DNA from: an uncultured Ruminococcus sp. | Lineage (GTDB): Bacteria > Bacillota > Clostridia > Oscillospirales > CAG-272 | NCBI GenBank assembly: GCA_902797235.1 | Contig: CADBSB010000146.1 | Coordinates: 1-33,488, forward strand | Length of the DNA stretch: 33,488 nt | Direction: 5' to 3' | In this document: positions 8,408 through 15,954 of the stretch, in pieces | How positions within the stretch are numbered: position 1 is the first letter of the stretch | Layout of the letters: every line of letters begins with the position of its first letter | The notes under the pieces: generated by a model | Told to the model about the DNA's origin: nothing | The model's input: the letters and a program-made list of their open reading frames with translations, nothing else | Databases searched by the model: none | Program-made: the position numbers and the translations under genes

Positions 8408-9982
8408 CTATTTTATATTATCGGGTTTAAAAGATAAGGGCAAAAGCTCGCCGAGAGTTTTTTTGATAAACGTAGTTTTGCTTTTCATTATAAGTACGGG
8501 GAAATCGTCCGGGCAGAACTCGCGTAAAACTTGTCTGCAAACGCCGCACGGCGGGCATAAGCCCTTTATGACGCCGCCCTTTCCGCCGCAGACGGCAAGC
8601 ATGGTAAACTCGCGCTCGCCCTCGCTTGTCGCTTTGAATACCGCCGTGCGTTCGGCGCAGACGGACGGACCGAAAGCCGCGTTTTCCGTGTTGCAGCCCG
8701 TGTAGACCTTTCCGTTTTTGCACATCAGCGCGGCGCCTACGTTAAAGCCGGAATACGGCGCGTATGAATTTTTCATCGCCTCGTAAGCCGATTTGCAAAG
8801 CTCCTTTTCGGTCTTCGTCGGCTTTATGACGTCGGATAAAAAGCTCACACCGTCTCCTCTGTACGTACTGTCAAGATACTCCGCTGCGGTCGCGGCTATA
8901 TCGCAGAAACCGCGCCGTGTGCCGAGATTTACGGGGTTTATGTTTTTGCCGTACATTATCATGGGTACGTATTCGCGGCTGTGGTCGGTGTGAGAATCGC
9001 CTGGGTCGCAGCCGTGGTCGGCGGTGATTATCAGCACGTCGTCCTCCTTCATTTTCGCGGTAAACGACGGCAGCCAAAAATCAAACTCGGAGAACGCCGC
9101 GGCGTACCCGTCAACGTCCTGCCTGTGACCGTAGAGCATATCGAAATCGACGAGATTTACAAAGCAAAGCCCCTCAAAATCAAGGTCGAGCGCGTCGAGC
9201 GCGACCTTCATGCCCTCGGTATTTCCGTGCGTTATAACGTGCTTCGTCACGCCCTGCCCCGCAAAAATGTCGTTGATTTTACCCACGGCGTAAACCGTTT
9301 TCCCGTCCTTTTGCAGCGCGTCAAGAAGCGTTTCGGCGGGCGGGAGAAGGGAAAAGTCGCGTCTGTTCGCCGTGCGAACGAATTTGCCGTCGACGGTGAT
9401 GAACGGCCGCGCTATAACTCTGCCCACGGCGTGTTTGCCCCTCAGTATTTTCCTTGCTGTTCTGCAATATTCATACAGCTGTTCAAGCGGCACGACGTCC
9501 TCGTGCGCGGCGATCTGGAAAACGCTGTCCGCCGACGTGTAGACTATCAGCTTGCCCGTTTTTATGTGCTCCTCGCCGTAATCGTTTATCACCACCGTGC
9601 CGGAATACGGCTTGTTGCAGAGCACGCCGCGCCCCGTCGCCGCTTCAAACTCTTTTATTACCTCGTCGGGAAAACCGTCGGGGTACGTAGGCAGCGGCGC
9701 GGGGGATACCACGCCGGCAATTTCCCAATGGCCTATCGTCGTGTCCTTGCCCATGGACCGCTCCTGCAAACGCGCGACGGCGGCGAGAGGCTTTTTCTCT
9801 GACGGCAGATAATCCTGTCCGTCAATATTGCCGACTCCCATGCGCTTCATGCTGTCAAATCTGAATTTATCCGATCCCGAGATCCGCTGCAGGGTGTTGC
9901 AGTCCTTGTCGCCGAATAACGGCGCGTCCGGCTCCTCGCCTATGCCGAGCGAATCGAGAACTATTATAAATACGCGTTTCAT
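8408..9982 (-). CDS. deoB/cdd: Phosphopentomutase fused to cytidine deaminase
   Basis: One uninterrupted 524-residue frame carries two enzymes. Residues 1-about 385 are phosphopentomutase, which moves phosphate between C1 and C5 of (deoxy)ribose. Visible are metal-site segments LDSLGIGEEPDA, FDMLYGHRQDVDG, ITADHGCDPGD and THTDHSREYVPMI, plus the phospho-threonine loop KDTTIGHWE (Thr81). Residues about 390-524 are a complete cytidine deaminase: NTENAAFGPSVCAERTA holds the first zinc Cys and the catalytic Glu, and PPCGVCRQVLREF holds the other two Cys, the all-Cys arrangement of the small tetrameric type. The linker is very short (SDVIKPTKTEKEL). The start has GAGGG 8 bp upstream, overlapping the deoD stop, and the stop is TAG. 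Linking Cdd with DeoB places the enzymes before and after Pdp on one polypeptide. Both catalytic sites look intact. I do not recall a characterised example of this fusion. Confidence 0.93.
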   Translation of the reverse strand: MKRVFIIVLDSLGIGEEPDAPLFGDKDCNTLQRISGSDKFRFDSMKRMGVGNIDGQDYLPSEKKPLAAVARLQERSMGKDTTIGHWEIAGVVSPAPLPTYPDGFPDEVIKEFEAATGRGVLCNKPYSGTVVINDYGEEHIKTGKLIVYTSADSVFQIAAHEDVVPLEQLYEYCRTARKILRGKHAVGRVIARPFITVDGKFVRTANRRDFSLLPPAETLLDALQKDGKTVYAVGKINDIFAGQGVTKHVITHGNTEGMKVALDALDLDFEGLCFVNLVDFDMLYGHRQDVDGYAAAFSEFDFWLPSFTAKMKEDDVLIITADHGCDPGDSHTDHSREYVPMIMYGKNINPVNLGTRRGFCDIAATAAEYLDSTYRGDGVSFLSDVIKPTKTEKELCKSAYEAMKNSYAPYSGFNVGAALMCKNGKVYTGCNTENAAFGPSVCAERTAVFKATSEGEREFTMLAVCGGKGGVIKGLCPPCGVCRQVLREFCPDDFPVLIMKSKTTFIKKTLGELLPLSFKPDNIK

Positions 9983-9992
9983 TAGTTTGCCC

Positions 9993-10730
9993 TCAAAGTT
10001 TGAGCGCCGTGTTAAGCGCCAGCTCCATCATCGCCGTAAACGAGACGCGCCTCTCCTCGGACGTCGTCGTCTCACCGGTTATTATGTGGTCGGAGATCGT
10101 GCATATCGCAAGCGCGTTTTTGCCGGCGCGCGCCGCGTTCATATAGAGCGCCGCCGCCTCCATTTCAACAGCCATAACGCCCATTTTGCGCCACGCGGAC
10201 GGAGTGTAAAACGCGTCCGGCGCGCCCTCCGTGTCGTTATAAAACGTGTCGGAGGACAGAATGTTTCCGACGTGTATCTTCAACCCCTTTTCATCCGCCG
10301 TATCGGCGCAGGCTTTAAGCAGCTTATAGCTGCAAATCGCCGAAAAAGCGCCCGGTAAATGGTATTGATGCGCGTAATTTGAGTTTGTGCACGCGCCCAT
10401 GCCTACGACTATGTCGCGGACCTTTATCTTCTCGTCAAGCGCGCCCGCGGAGCCGACGCGGATTATGTTTTCCACGCCGAAAAAGTTATATAATTCGTAT
10501 GAATAAATGCCGATGGACGGCATACCCATGCCGGACGCCATAACGGATACGCGCATACCCTCATATTCGCCCGTGTAGCCCTGTATGCCGCGCACGTTGT
10601 TTACAAGGGCTGAGTTTTTAAGATATTTTTCCGCTATAAGCTTGGAGCGCAGCGGGTCGCCCGGCATAAGCACGGTCTTTGCAAAATCGTCGGGCGTCGC
10701 TTTTATATGCGGTGTCGGATAATCTGCCAT
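9993..10730 (-). CDS. deoD: Purine-nucleoside phosphorylase, DeoD type
   Basis: The enzyme splits purine nucleosides with phosphate into base and (deoxy)ribose-1-phosphate. I start it at MADYPTPHIKA (10728-10730), which has AAGAGGT 6 bp upstream. An ATG 11 codons further upstream lies inside the 3' end of deoC and is rejected. The 245-residue product is the length of the hexameric DeoD family. Visible landmarks are MPGDPLRSK (phosphate-binding Arg), VRGIQGYTGEYEG, RVGSAGAL, the ribose-binding VEMEAAALY and CTISDHI with the catalytic Asp. It follows deoC after 10 bp and feeds DeoB, so it handles the purine branch of the operon. Confidence 0.95.
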   Translation of the reverse strand: MADYPTPHIKATPDDFAKTVLMPGDPLRSKLIAEKYLKNSALVNNVRGIQGYTGEYEGMRVSVMASGMGMPSIGIYSYELYNFFGVENIIRVGSAGALDEKIKVRDIVVGMGACTNSNYAHQYHLPGAFSAICSYKLLKACADTADEKGLKIHVGNILSSDTFYNDTEGAPDAFYTPSAWRKMGVMAVEMEAAALYMNAARAGKNALAICTISDHIITGETTTSEERRVSFTAMMELALNTALKL

Positions 10731-10740
10731 GATATACCTC

Positions 10741-11397
10741 TTATTTTTCAAGCGCTTTCGCAAGCTTTACCACGCGGCTCGTGCCTAAGCGCGAAGCGCC
10801 GAGATTTATGAAATCCTCCGCGTCGGATAGTGATGAAATGCCGCCCGCGGCTTTGATTTTTAAGGTCGGTCTACAGTATTTTTTCATCAGCATAACGTCC
10901 TCTTTCGTCGCGCCGCCCGTTGAAAATCCCGTGGACGTTTTTATATAATCAGCGCCGGATCCCGATACCACGCGGCACATCTTTATTTTTTCCTCTTCCG
11001 TCAAAAGGCACGTTTCGATTATGACCTTCAACAGCCTGCCGCCGCACGCCTCTTTTATCGCCTTTATTTCATCAAGGACCTTGTCGTAAAGCTTATCCTT
11101 TACCCAGCCGATATTTATCACCATATCCACCTCGTCGGCGCCGTTTTTCACCGCGTCCGCCGCCATAAAGCACTTTGCCGCCGTAGTATCGTAACCGTTC
11201 GGGAAGCCTATAACGGTGCAGACGGCGAGCTTATCGCCCGCGTAATCCTTCGCCTGCTTAACGTAGCTTGCCGGTATGCAGACGGAGGCAACGCCGTATT
11301 TTATACCGTCGTCGCACAGCGCCTTTATCTGCTCCCACGTCGCCGTCTGCGAGAGAAGCGTATGGTCGCATTTTGACAGAATTTCTTTTATTTCCAT
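10741..11397 (-). CDS. deoC: Deoxyribose-phosphate aldolase
   Basis: The enzyme splits 2-deoxyribose-5-phosphate into glyceraldehyde-3-phosphate and acetaldehyde through a lysine Schiff base, the last step of deoxynucleoside breakdown. I choose the ATG at 11395-11397 (MEIKEILSK), with GAGG 6 bp upstream. The ATG four codons earlier has its AGG directly abutting and is less likely. The 218-residue product shows the Schiff-base lysine in [14 protein letters not shown], the second catalytic lysine in LKIKAAGGI and the acidic residue in [11 protein letters not shown]. It is the first gene of the operon, about 27 nt downstream of the predicted transcription start. Confidence 0.95.
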   Translation of the reverse strand: MEIKEILSKCDHTLLSQTATWEQIKALCDDGIKYGVASVCIPASYVKQAKDYAGDKLAVCTVIGFPNGYDTTAAKCFMAADAVKNGADEVDMVINIGWVKDKLYDKVLDEIKAIKEACGGRLLKVIIETCLLTEEEKIKMCRVVSGSGADYIKTSTGFSTGGATKEDVMLMKKYCRPTLKIKAAGGISSLSDAEDFINLGASRLGTSRVVKLAKALEK

Positions 11398-11430
11398 AGT
11401 CGTCCTCATCCTTTCTTTTATCTGATATCG

Positions 11431-11459
11431 ATTATATCATAAGGATAAAATATTTTCAA
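11431..11459 (-). promoter_or_regulatory. Sigma-A promoter of the deoC-deoD-deoB/cdd-pdp operon
   Basis: On the minus strand TTGAAA (11454-11459) and a perfect TATAAT (11431-11436) are 17 bp apart. The predicted start is near 11424. The -35 box forms one arm of an inverted repeat (11454-11472). Confidence 0.82.
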
Positions 11460-11472
11460 GGGGTTATTGAAA
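11454..11472. promoter_or_regulatory. Inverted repeat over the deoC -35 box, possible operator
   Basis: TTTCAA (11454-11459) and TTGAAA (11467-11472) form a perfect 6-bp inverted repeat with a 7-nt spacer. It lies between the divergent promoters and covers the deoC -35 box, the right place for a repressor. Short AT-rich repeats of this size also occur by chance, and no regulator gene is present in the window. Confidence 0.3.
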
Positions 11473-11490
11473 GTAATTTTATATTGTGAC

Positions 11491-11519
11491 TTGATTTTTT
11501 ATCACTTATGTGGTAAAAT
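11491..11519 (+). promoter_or_regulatory. Sigma-A promoter of the P1-family peptidase gene
   Basis: TTGATT (11491-11496) and TAAAAT (11514-11519) are 17 bp apart, giving a start near 11526, 25 nt before the ATG at 11551. Confidence 0.75.
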
Positions 11520-11550
11520 GCAGGTATCTCAAATCACAGGCGGTATTATT

Positions 11551-12558
11551 ATGAAATATAAATTCGGTACTATGAAAAAAGGCGTAAAAAATCTGATAAC
11601 CGACGTGCCGGGCGTTCTCGTCGGGCACTGCACGTTATCGGACGGCGATATACAAACGGGCGTAACGGCGGTAATCCCGCATAACGGCGACATATTCCAT
11701 GAAAAATGCCCCGCCGCCTGCCACGTCATAAACGGCTTCGGCAAAAGCGCGGGACTTATGCAGATAACGGAGCTCGGATGTATCGAGACCCCGCTCATCC
11801 TCACGAACACGCTGAGCGTCGGCACGGCTTTCACCGCGCTTGTCAAATATATGATGGAAAGAAACGAGGGCATAGGCGGCAAAGAGGGTACCGTCAACCC
11901 CGTTATACTTGAATGTAACGACGGACATTTGAATGATATAAGGGGGCTCCACGTTAAAGAAGAGCACGTTTTCGCGGCTTTATCCGCCGCGTCGGATACG
12001 TTTGCGCAGGGCGCCGTCGGCGCCGGACGCGGTATGACGTGCTACGGCTTGAAGGGCGGCATAGGCTCCGCGTCCCGCCTGATCGAGCGTGCGGGGAACA
12101 CCTACACTCTCGGCGCGCTCGTTATGACGAATTTCGGCTCGCTGTCCGATCTTGTCATATGCGGCGATAAAGTTGGCGCAAAGCTGACGGGCGAGGCGGA
12201 GGAGACGAAGGGCTCCTGCATAATGATCCTCGCGACGGACGCGCCGCTGTCGTCAAGGCAGCTGTCGCGTATCAGCCACAGAGCGCAGAACGGTCTTGCA
12301 AAGACCGGCGCGATAACGAGCGGCGGAAGCGGTGAGGTCGTCCTCGCATTCTCCACCGCCAATAAAATGAAACCGGCGGAGAGTATCTGGGATTTCAGCA
12401 CCTTGAACGATAATATGCTCGACCCGTTCTTCCGCGCCGCAGGCGAGTGCGTTGAAGAATCCGTCATCCGCTCGATGTACGAGGCGGAGGAGGTCACCGG
12501 CTTCAAAGGGCATAAGCGCGAAGCGCTTAAAAATCTTGTAGATATAAATATAACCTGA
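11551..12558 (+). CDS. P1 family peptidase (DmpA/BapA-like N-terminal nucleophile aminopeptidase)
   Basis: The 335-residue product belongs to the S58/P1 family, whose members cleave themselves before a serine that then acts as nucleophile, and hydrolyse N-terminal residues, D-amino-acid amides or beta-peptides. The family opening LITDVPGVLVGHCTL and the segment TAVIPHNGDIFHEKCPA are clear. The predicted self-cleavage site is KG-SCIMILATDAPL with Ser222 as nucleophile, followed by the typical GLAKTGAITSGGSGEVVLAFSTAN. The start is the ATG with AGGCGG about 8 bp upstream; a longer frame would begin before the promoter. No signal peptide is visible, so it is cytoplasmic. It is divergent from the nucleoside operon and stands alone. 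The last three codons lie inside the first unit of the repeat array that follows. Confidence 0.88.
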   Translation: MKYKFGTMKKGVKNLITDVPGVLVGHCTLSDGDIQTGVTAVIPHNGDIFHEKCPAACHVINGFGKSAGLMQITELGCIETPLILTNTLSVGTAFTALVKYMMERNEGIGGKEGTVNPVILECNDGHLNDIRGLHVKEEHVFAALSAASDTFAQGAVGAGRGMTCYGLKGGIGSASRLIERAGNTYTLGALVMTNFGSLSDLVICGDKVGAKLTGEAEETKGSCIMILATDAPLSSRQLSRISHRAQNGLAKTGAITSGGSGEVVLAFSTANKMKPAESIWDFSTLNDNMLDPFFRAAGECVEESVIRSMYEAEEVTGFKGHKREALKNLVDINIT

Positions 12559-12650
12559 CGAAATCAAATATAACTTGCCGCAGGCAAATATAACTTGCAA
12601 AGCAAATATAACTTGCCGCAGGCAAATATAACTTGCGAAGCAAATATAAC
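12546..12650 (-). repeat. Linker-plus-hairpin repeat array, six linkers
   Basis: The 9-bp linker AAATATAAC occurs six times at 12546, 12566, 12586, 12604, 12624 and 12642, spaced 20, 20, 18, 20 and 18 bp. Four of the five interlinker segments close small hairpins with the bordering AA: TTGCC-GCA-GGCAA twice, TTGC-AAA-GCAA and TTGC-GAA-GCAA. The same family is inverted at 21025-21112. Both arrays read AGTTATATT in the direction of the gene they follow if this one is assigned to the minus-strand gene ending at 12688. Confidence 0.85.
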
Positions 12651-12653
12651 TCA

Positions 12654-12683
12654 AAAACCGACCCGTTTTACCGAGCCGGTTTT
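12654..12683 (-). terminator. Bidirectional terminator between convergent genes
   Basis: A 12-bp stem with two G-T pairs (AAAACCGGCTCG / CGGGTCGGTTTT on the minus strand) and a 6-nt loop sits 5 bp after the stop of the zinc-ribbon gene. T-rich stretches flank both sides, so it can serve both convergent transcripts. Confidence 0.85.
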
Positions 12684-12687
12684 GTCT

Positions 12688-15600
12688 TTATCTGTGGAAT
12701 TCCTGCAGTCCCGGGACGTCGTTGTTTTCTCGCTCGTCCTCGTAGTTGTAGTCCTCTTTTATACGGAGATTGAGTTTATCGCCCGCGATTATGAGGTATA
12801 TATCCATTGTGGATATGCCCTGCACGAGGTTTACGTTCGTCGTCGTGCCGAAGCCGAGCAGACCTCCCAAAACGAAGCTCGCACCGGATTTTACGCCGCC
12901 GGACGTTATTTTGCCCATCGCCAGACTGTACGTCGTGTATATCGTTCCGCTTATCTTGCCGCCGAAACCGCCCACGCCGGCTGACGGGCTGTTGTCGCCC
13001 TCGGGCTTATCGGGAGGACCGAGGAGCCGGAAGCCGAGATCCGTTCCCGTGTACGCCGTTATATCGCGCCCGGTCTTGTTCACTCCGAATTTCGCGCCGG
13101 AGACCTTGTCCTTCATCGTCACCGTAAAATTGCCTCTGTTATCGATCGAAAGACTGCCTATGCCCACGTTCGCCGTGCCGCTTACCGTTCCGTCAGCGCC
13201 GACCTCGATCCCGAGATTCTGATTCGATATGCTTGCCGACGTGCCGCTCAAAAGTCCCACCTTCTGCTCGGAGAAGTGCACCGCTGACTGTCCTCGCGCA
13301 CAGTACAGATCGAGAACTATCGCCTTGTTGACGACGTTCGGGTCGGCGACCATCGCGGAGTATTTCACCCTCTGCTCGGGCGTAAGGCTGTTCCAGAATT
13401 TTATTCTCTCCATCGAATCGTTGAAGTTCGGGGGGAGAGGCGCGGGACCTATGTAATCGGGGTTGTTGTCTCTCCAGTACTGCGACCAGATCTGCTCAAG
13501 CGCCGGGAAATTGCTCGTTCCCTCGTAGCCCGCCTGGCTGTGCAGGTCAACGCCCAGCACGTCGTCCGTTATTTTTCTTATATCCGGTATTTCGATATCC
13601 GCGGACATATCCGCGGACGGACGCACCGCTTTGTTAGACAGTATGAATTTCGGATAATTCGGTACGTTGCCCGTCTGCGCGCCGCTGCCTATGCCCTCGT
13701 GCGTCTGCACGCCTATCATCAGATACGGCTCGGCGAGTATCGGCACGCAGTAGGCGAAGAACGCGTTTTCCGCCACGCACAGGCCCTGGTCCGCCGTGAC
13801 GTTAAGCGTTATTTCACGCCTGTAGTACTGGTACTGTTCCTTATCTGCGATCATACCGAGCAGGGCGTTGGAATACATATAATAGTCGCGTAAAACGTCG
13901 GCTATTTCGCCGTACGCCTTGTTTCTTACCGTACCGTTAGTTCTTAGCGCCGCTTTTATCTTCGATACTATAAGCGTAGATTCGCTTGAGGTGAACGCTA
14001 TGGATTCGTTTCCCACAACGCGCTCAAGGAAGAACTGAAGCGCGTACGTAAGGCCTTCCATGGATTCAAAATTTATGCTTTCAAGCTGTTTCTGCGTGTT
14101 TGCAAGGTACTTTGATATAAGACCCATTACGTCTTCCATGTCGCTGTTGTCAAGTACCTCGTCCATTTTGGCGCGTATGTCCTTTACCTTCCACTCGCGG
14201 TAGTCGTCTAAAATATCCATCCAGAATATCTCCTGCTCGTAGGATATCACGCGCTCCGCCTCCGTCAGCTTTTCCTTTTTCAGCTTGTCGCCGAAAGCGG
14301 ACAAAAAGCCCTTTGCAAGGTCGGTCACACTGTCGGAATTTATGAGGATATTATATATTTTTCCAAGCTCTTCTATATCTTCTTTATAGAAACTTATCGC
14401 GCCCGTCAAGTACGCCTTTGCGTTTTTGAGTATCGGCTCAGCTGACGCTAACCAGTCCTCGGGATTGTACGGCACGGCGCACGCGCCTATATCTACGGTC
14501 TTTCCCGCAAGCTCGTTTGCGGGGTTGAAGCCGGAGCGGTTGACGGAAAAGTCCATAAGAGACGAGACCGTGTACTTCTTAAACACCTCGCCCGCGAAAT
14601 CCCAGTAATCCGGGCGCAGCTTTATCATATCGTAAACCACGCGGATGGAGGACGTATAGCCATCCCTCGCACCCTTTATCATGCAGTCGAACGCGTTTAC
14701 GTAGTCTTTTTTCTGTAAGTGAGAAAACATCATAGCCTGATACGCGGGGCCGCTGTAGCCGTCTACGGTTATGCAGCGGTTGAGATACGATAACGCCTTG
14801 TCCGGCTGATCGAGCTGTATGCAGATATTGCCCGCGTGAACGTACAGCTCCTCGCGCGTCGGGTCGAGCTCAAGACCGTGCTCACAGATCAGAAGCGCCT
14901 CTTCAAGTCCGTCGCGCATTCGGAGATGCGTAACGAGCGAAACGAGCGCGGAGACGTTGTCCGGGTCCTTCATGCACGAAAGACACGTAAGATAATACGA
15001 CATAGCCGACCTGTTCGCCAGAAGCAGAGTGCTTGACAGGTTGTTCAGCATCATCGACTCTCTCTGCGCTTCCGTCATGCCGTTTACGAGACCCGTGGGG
15101 GAGAAGCCCTCTATTTCAACGTCGTTGTCGTTTTTCAGCTTCGTGCCGCATTTTTCGCAGAATTCCGCGTCACCCGGATTTGTGTGCTTGCACGACGGAC
15201 AGACTACGGATTCCGCGTTTATCGACGACAGCCTTACCGCCGAGCCGTGGAACGCTTCGGACGGAAGCGTGAGCGACAATTCGCTTGCCGGTACGCCCTC
15301 AACGGCCTCGCCCATCGTCGTCACCGGCTCGTTCCGGGACGCCGCGGTGTCAACGAGAGACAAAGTGCCGTCCGCCTTAAGGACTATCTTTTGCGTGCCG
15401 CCCGCCTTGACTTCTTTACCCGTCTTCGTGTCCGTCACCTTTATATCCATGTCGGACAGCATCTGAAGAATATCGGGGTCGTCCCCGGCTAAATATTCGG
15501 TAAACGTCAGAAGCTTTTTCGCGCCCTTCCTCTCGGTCAGATCCATCATGTGATAGCTCTGCTCCGAAAGCTGTTTGACAAAGTCGGCGACGGCCTGCCG

Positions 15601-15930
15601 CTGTTTTTCGCTCGGAGACACGGGCTCGTCAAGCGTAAGAACGTTGACCCCGGAAAACGCCGCCGTATCGAGCCGGGGCTTAAAGAACCACAGGCGGAAA
15701 TACCATAAAAGGAATATTCCGACGGCGAGTAACACTGCGAGAGCCGCGCCTAAAATGATGAAAAGCGTTCTTTTCTTCTTTTTCGTCATTTTGCGCTTTT
15801 CTTTTTTCTTCTCCGGCTGACTTTCCGCCTGTACGACCGGCGTCAGAGCCGCGCCGCACCTCGGACAGTGCCGCTCGCTTCCTTTCAGCGGCGCGCCGCA
15901 GTAGGGACATTGATAGGCGTAGGTATTCAA
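12688..15930 (-). CDS. Large membrane protein with two zinc ribbons and TPR-like repeats
   Basis: The 1080-residue product starts with a double-CxxC zinc ribbon (CPYCGAPL...CPRCGAAL, residues 8-28), a Lys-rich basic stretch and one transmembrane helix (about 54-78). A second zinc ribbon (CPSCKHTN...CEKCGTKL) lies near 242-262. TPR-like helical repeats cover about 320-430 (ALLICEHGLELDPTREELYVHAG), then a long alpha-helical region, then a Gly/Asn-rich beta-like tail from about 900. The start codon is TTG at 15928-15930 with AAAGGAG 7 bp upstream; no better start is present. Zinc-ribbon-TM proteins such as TcaA-like proteins occur in Bacillota envelopes, but the large C-terminal region is not one I recognise. 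By simple topology the second ribbon would be outside the cell, which is unusual. It is the last gene of its operon. Function unknown. Confidence 0.75.
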   Translation of the reverse strand: MNTYAYQCPYCGAPLKGSERHCPRCGAALTPVVQAESQPEKKKEKRKMTKKKKRTLFIILGAALAVLLAVGIFLLWYFRLWFFKPRLDTAAFSGVNVLTLDEPVSPSEKQRQAVADFVKQLSEQSYHMMDLTERKGAKKLLTFTEYLAGDDPDILQMLSDMDIKVTDTKTGKEVKAGGTQKIVLKADGTLSLVDTAASRNEPVTTMGEAVEGVPASELSLTLPSEAFHGSAVRLSSINAESVVCPSCKHTNPGDAEFCEKCGTKLKNDNDVEIEGFSPTGLVNGMTEAQRESMMLNNLSSTLLLANRSAMSYYLTCLSCMKDPDNVSALVSLVTHLRMRDGLEEALLICEHGLELDPTREELYVHAGNICIQLDQPDKALSYLNRCITVDGYSGPAYQAMMFSHLQKKDYVNAFDCMIKGARDGYTSSIRVVYDMIKLRPDYWDFAGEVFKKYTVSSLMDFSVNRSGFNPANELAGKTVDIGACAVPYNPEDWLASAEPILKNAKAYLTGAISFYKEDIEELGKIYNILINSDSVTDLAKGFLSAFGDKLKKEKLTEAERVISYEQEIFWMDILDDYREWKVKDIRAKMDEVLDNSDMEDVMGLISKYLANTQKQLESINFESMEGLTYALQFFLERVVGNESIAFTSSESTLIVSKIKAALRTNGTVRNKAYGEIADVLRDYYMYSNALLGMIADKEQYQYYRREITLNVTADQGLCVAENAFFAYCVPILAEPYLMIGVQTHEGIGSGAQTGNVPNYPKFILSNKAVRPSADMSADIEIPDIRKITDDVLGVDLHSQAGYEGTSNFPALEQIWSQYWRDNNPDYIGPAPLPPNFNDSMERIKFWNSLTPEQRVKYSAMVADPNVVNKAIVLDLYCARGQSAVHFSEQKVGLLSGTSASISNQNLGIEVGADGTVSGTANVGIGSLSIDNRGNFTVTMKDKVSGAKFGVNKTGRDITAYTGTDLGFRLLGPPDKPEGDNSPSAGVGGFGGKISGTIYTTYSLAMGKITSGGVKSGASFVLGGLLGFGTTTNVNLVQGISTMDIYLIIAGDKLNLRIKEDYNYEDERENNDVPGLQEFHR

Positions 15931-15954
15931 TATAGTCTCCTTTCCGTGATAAGA

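Noticed and set aside
8981..9802. A 273-codon plus-strand frame inside deoB/cdd
   Set aside because: Antisense shadow of a clear enzyme gene.
12546..12650. CRISPR array
   Set aside because: Linkers are 9 bp, the intervening segments are 9-11 bp and mostly palindromic, and no cas gene is near.
12253..12654. Minus-strand frame reading through the repeat array (repetitive SYICFA/QVIFA-like peptide)
   Set aside because: The repetitive peptide is just the translation of the repeat, followed by antisense of the P1 peptidase gene.
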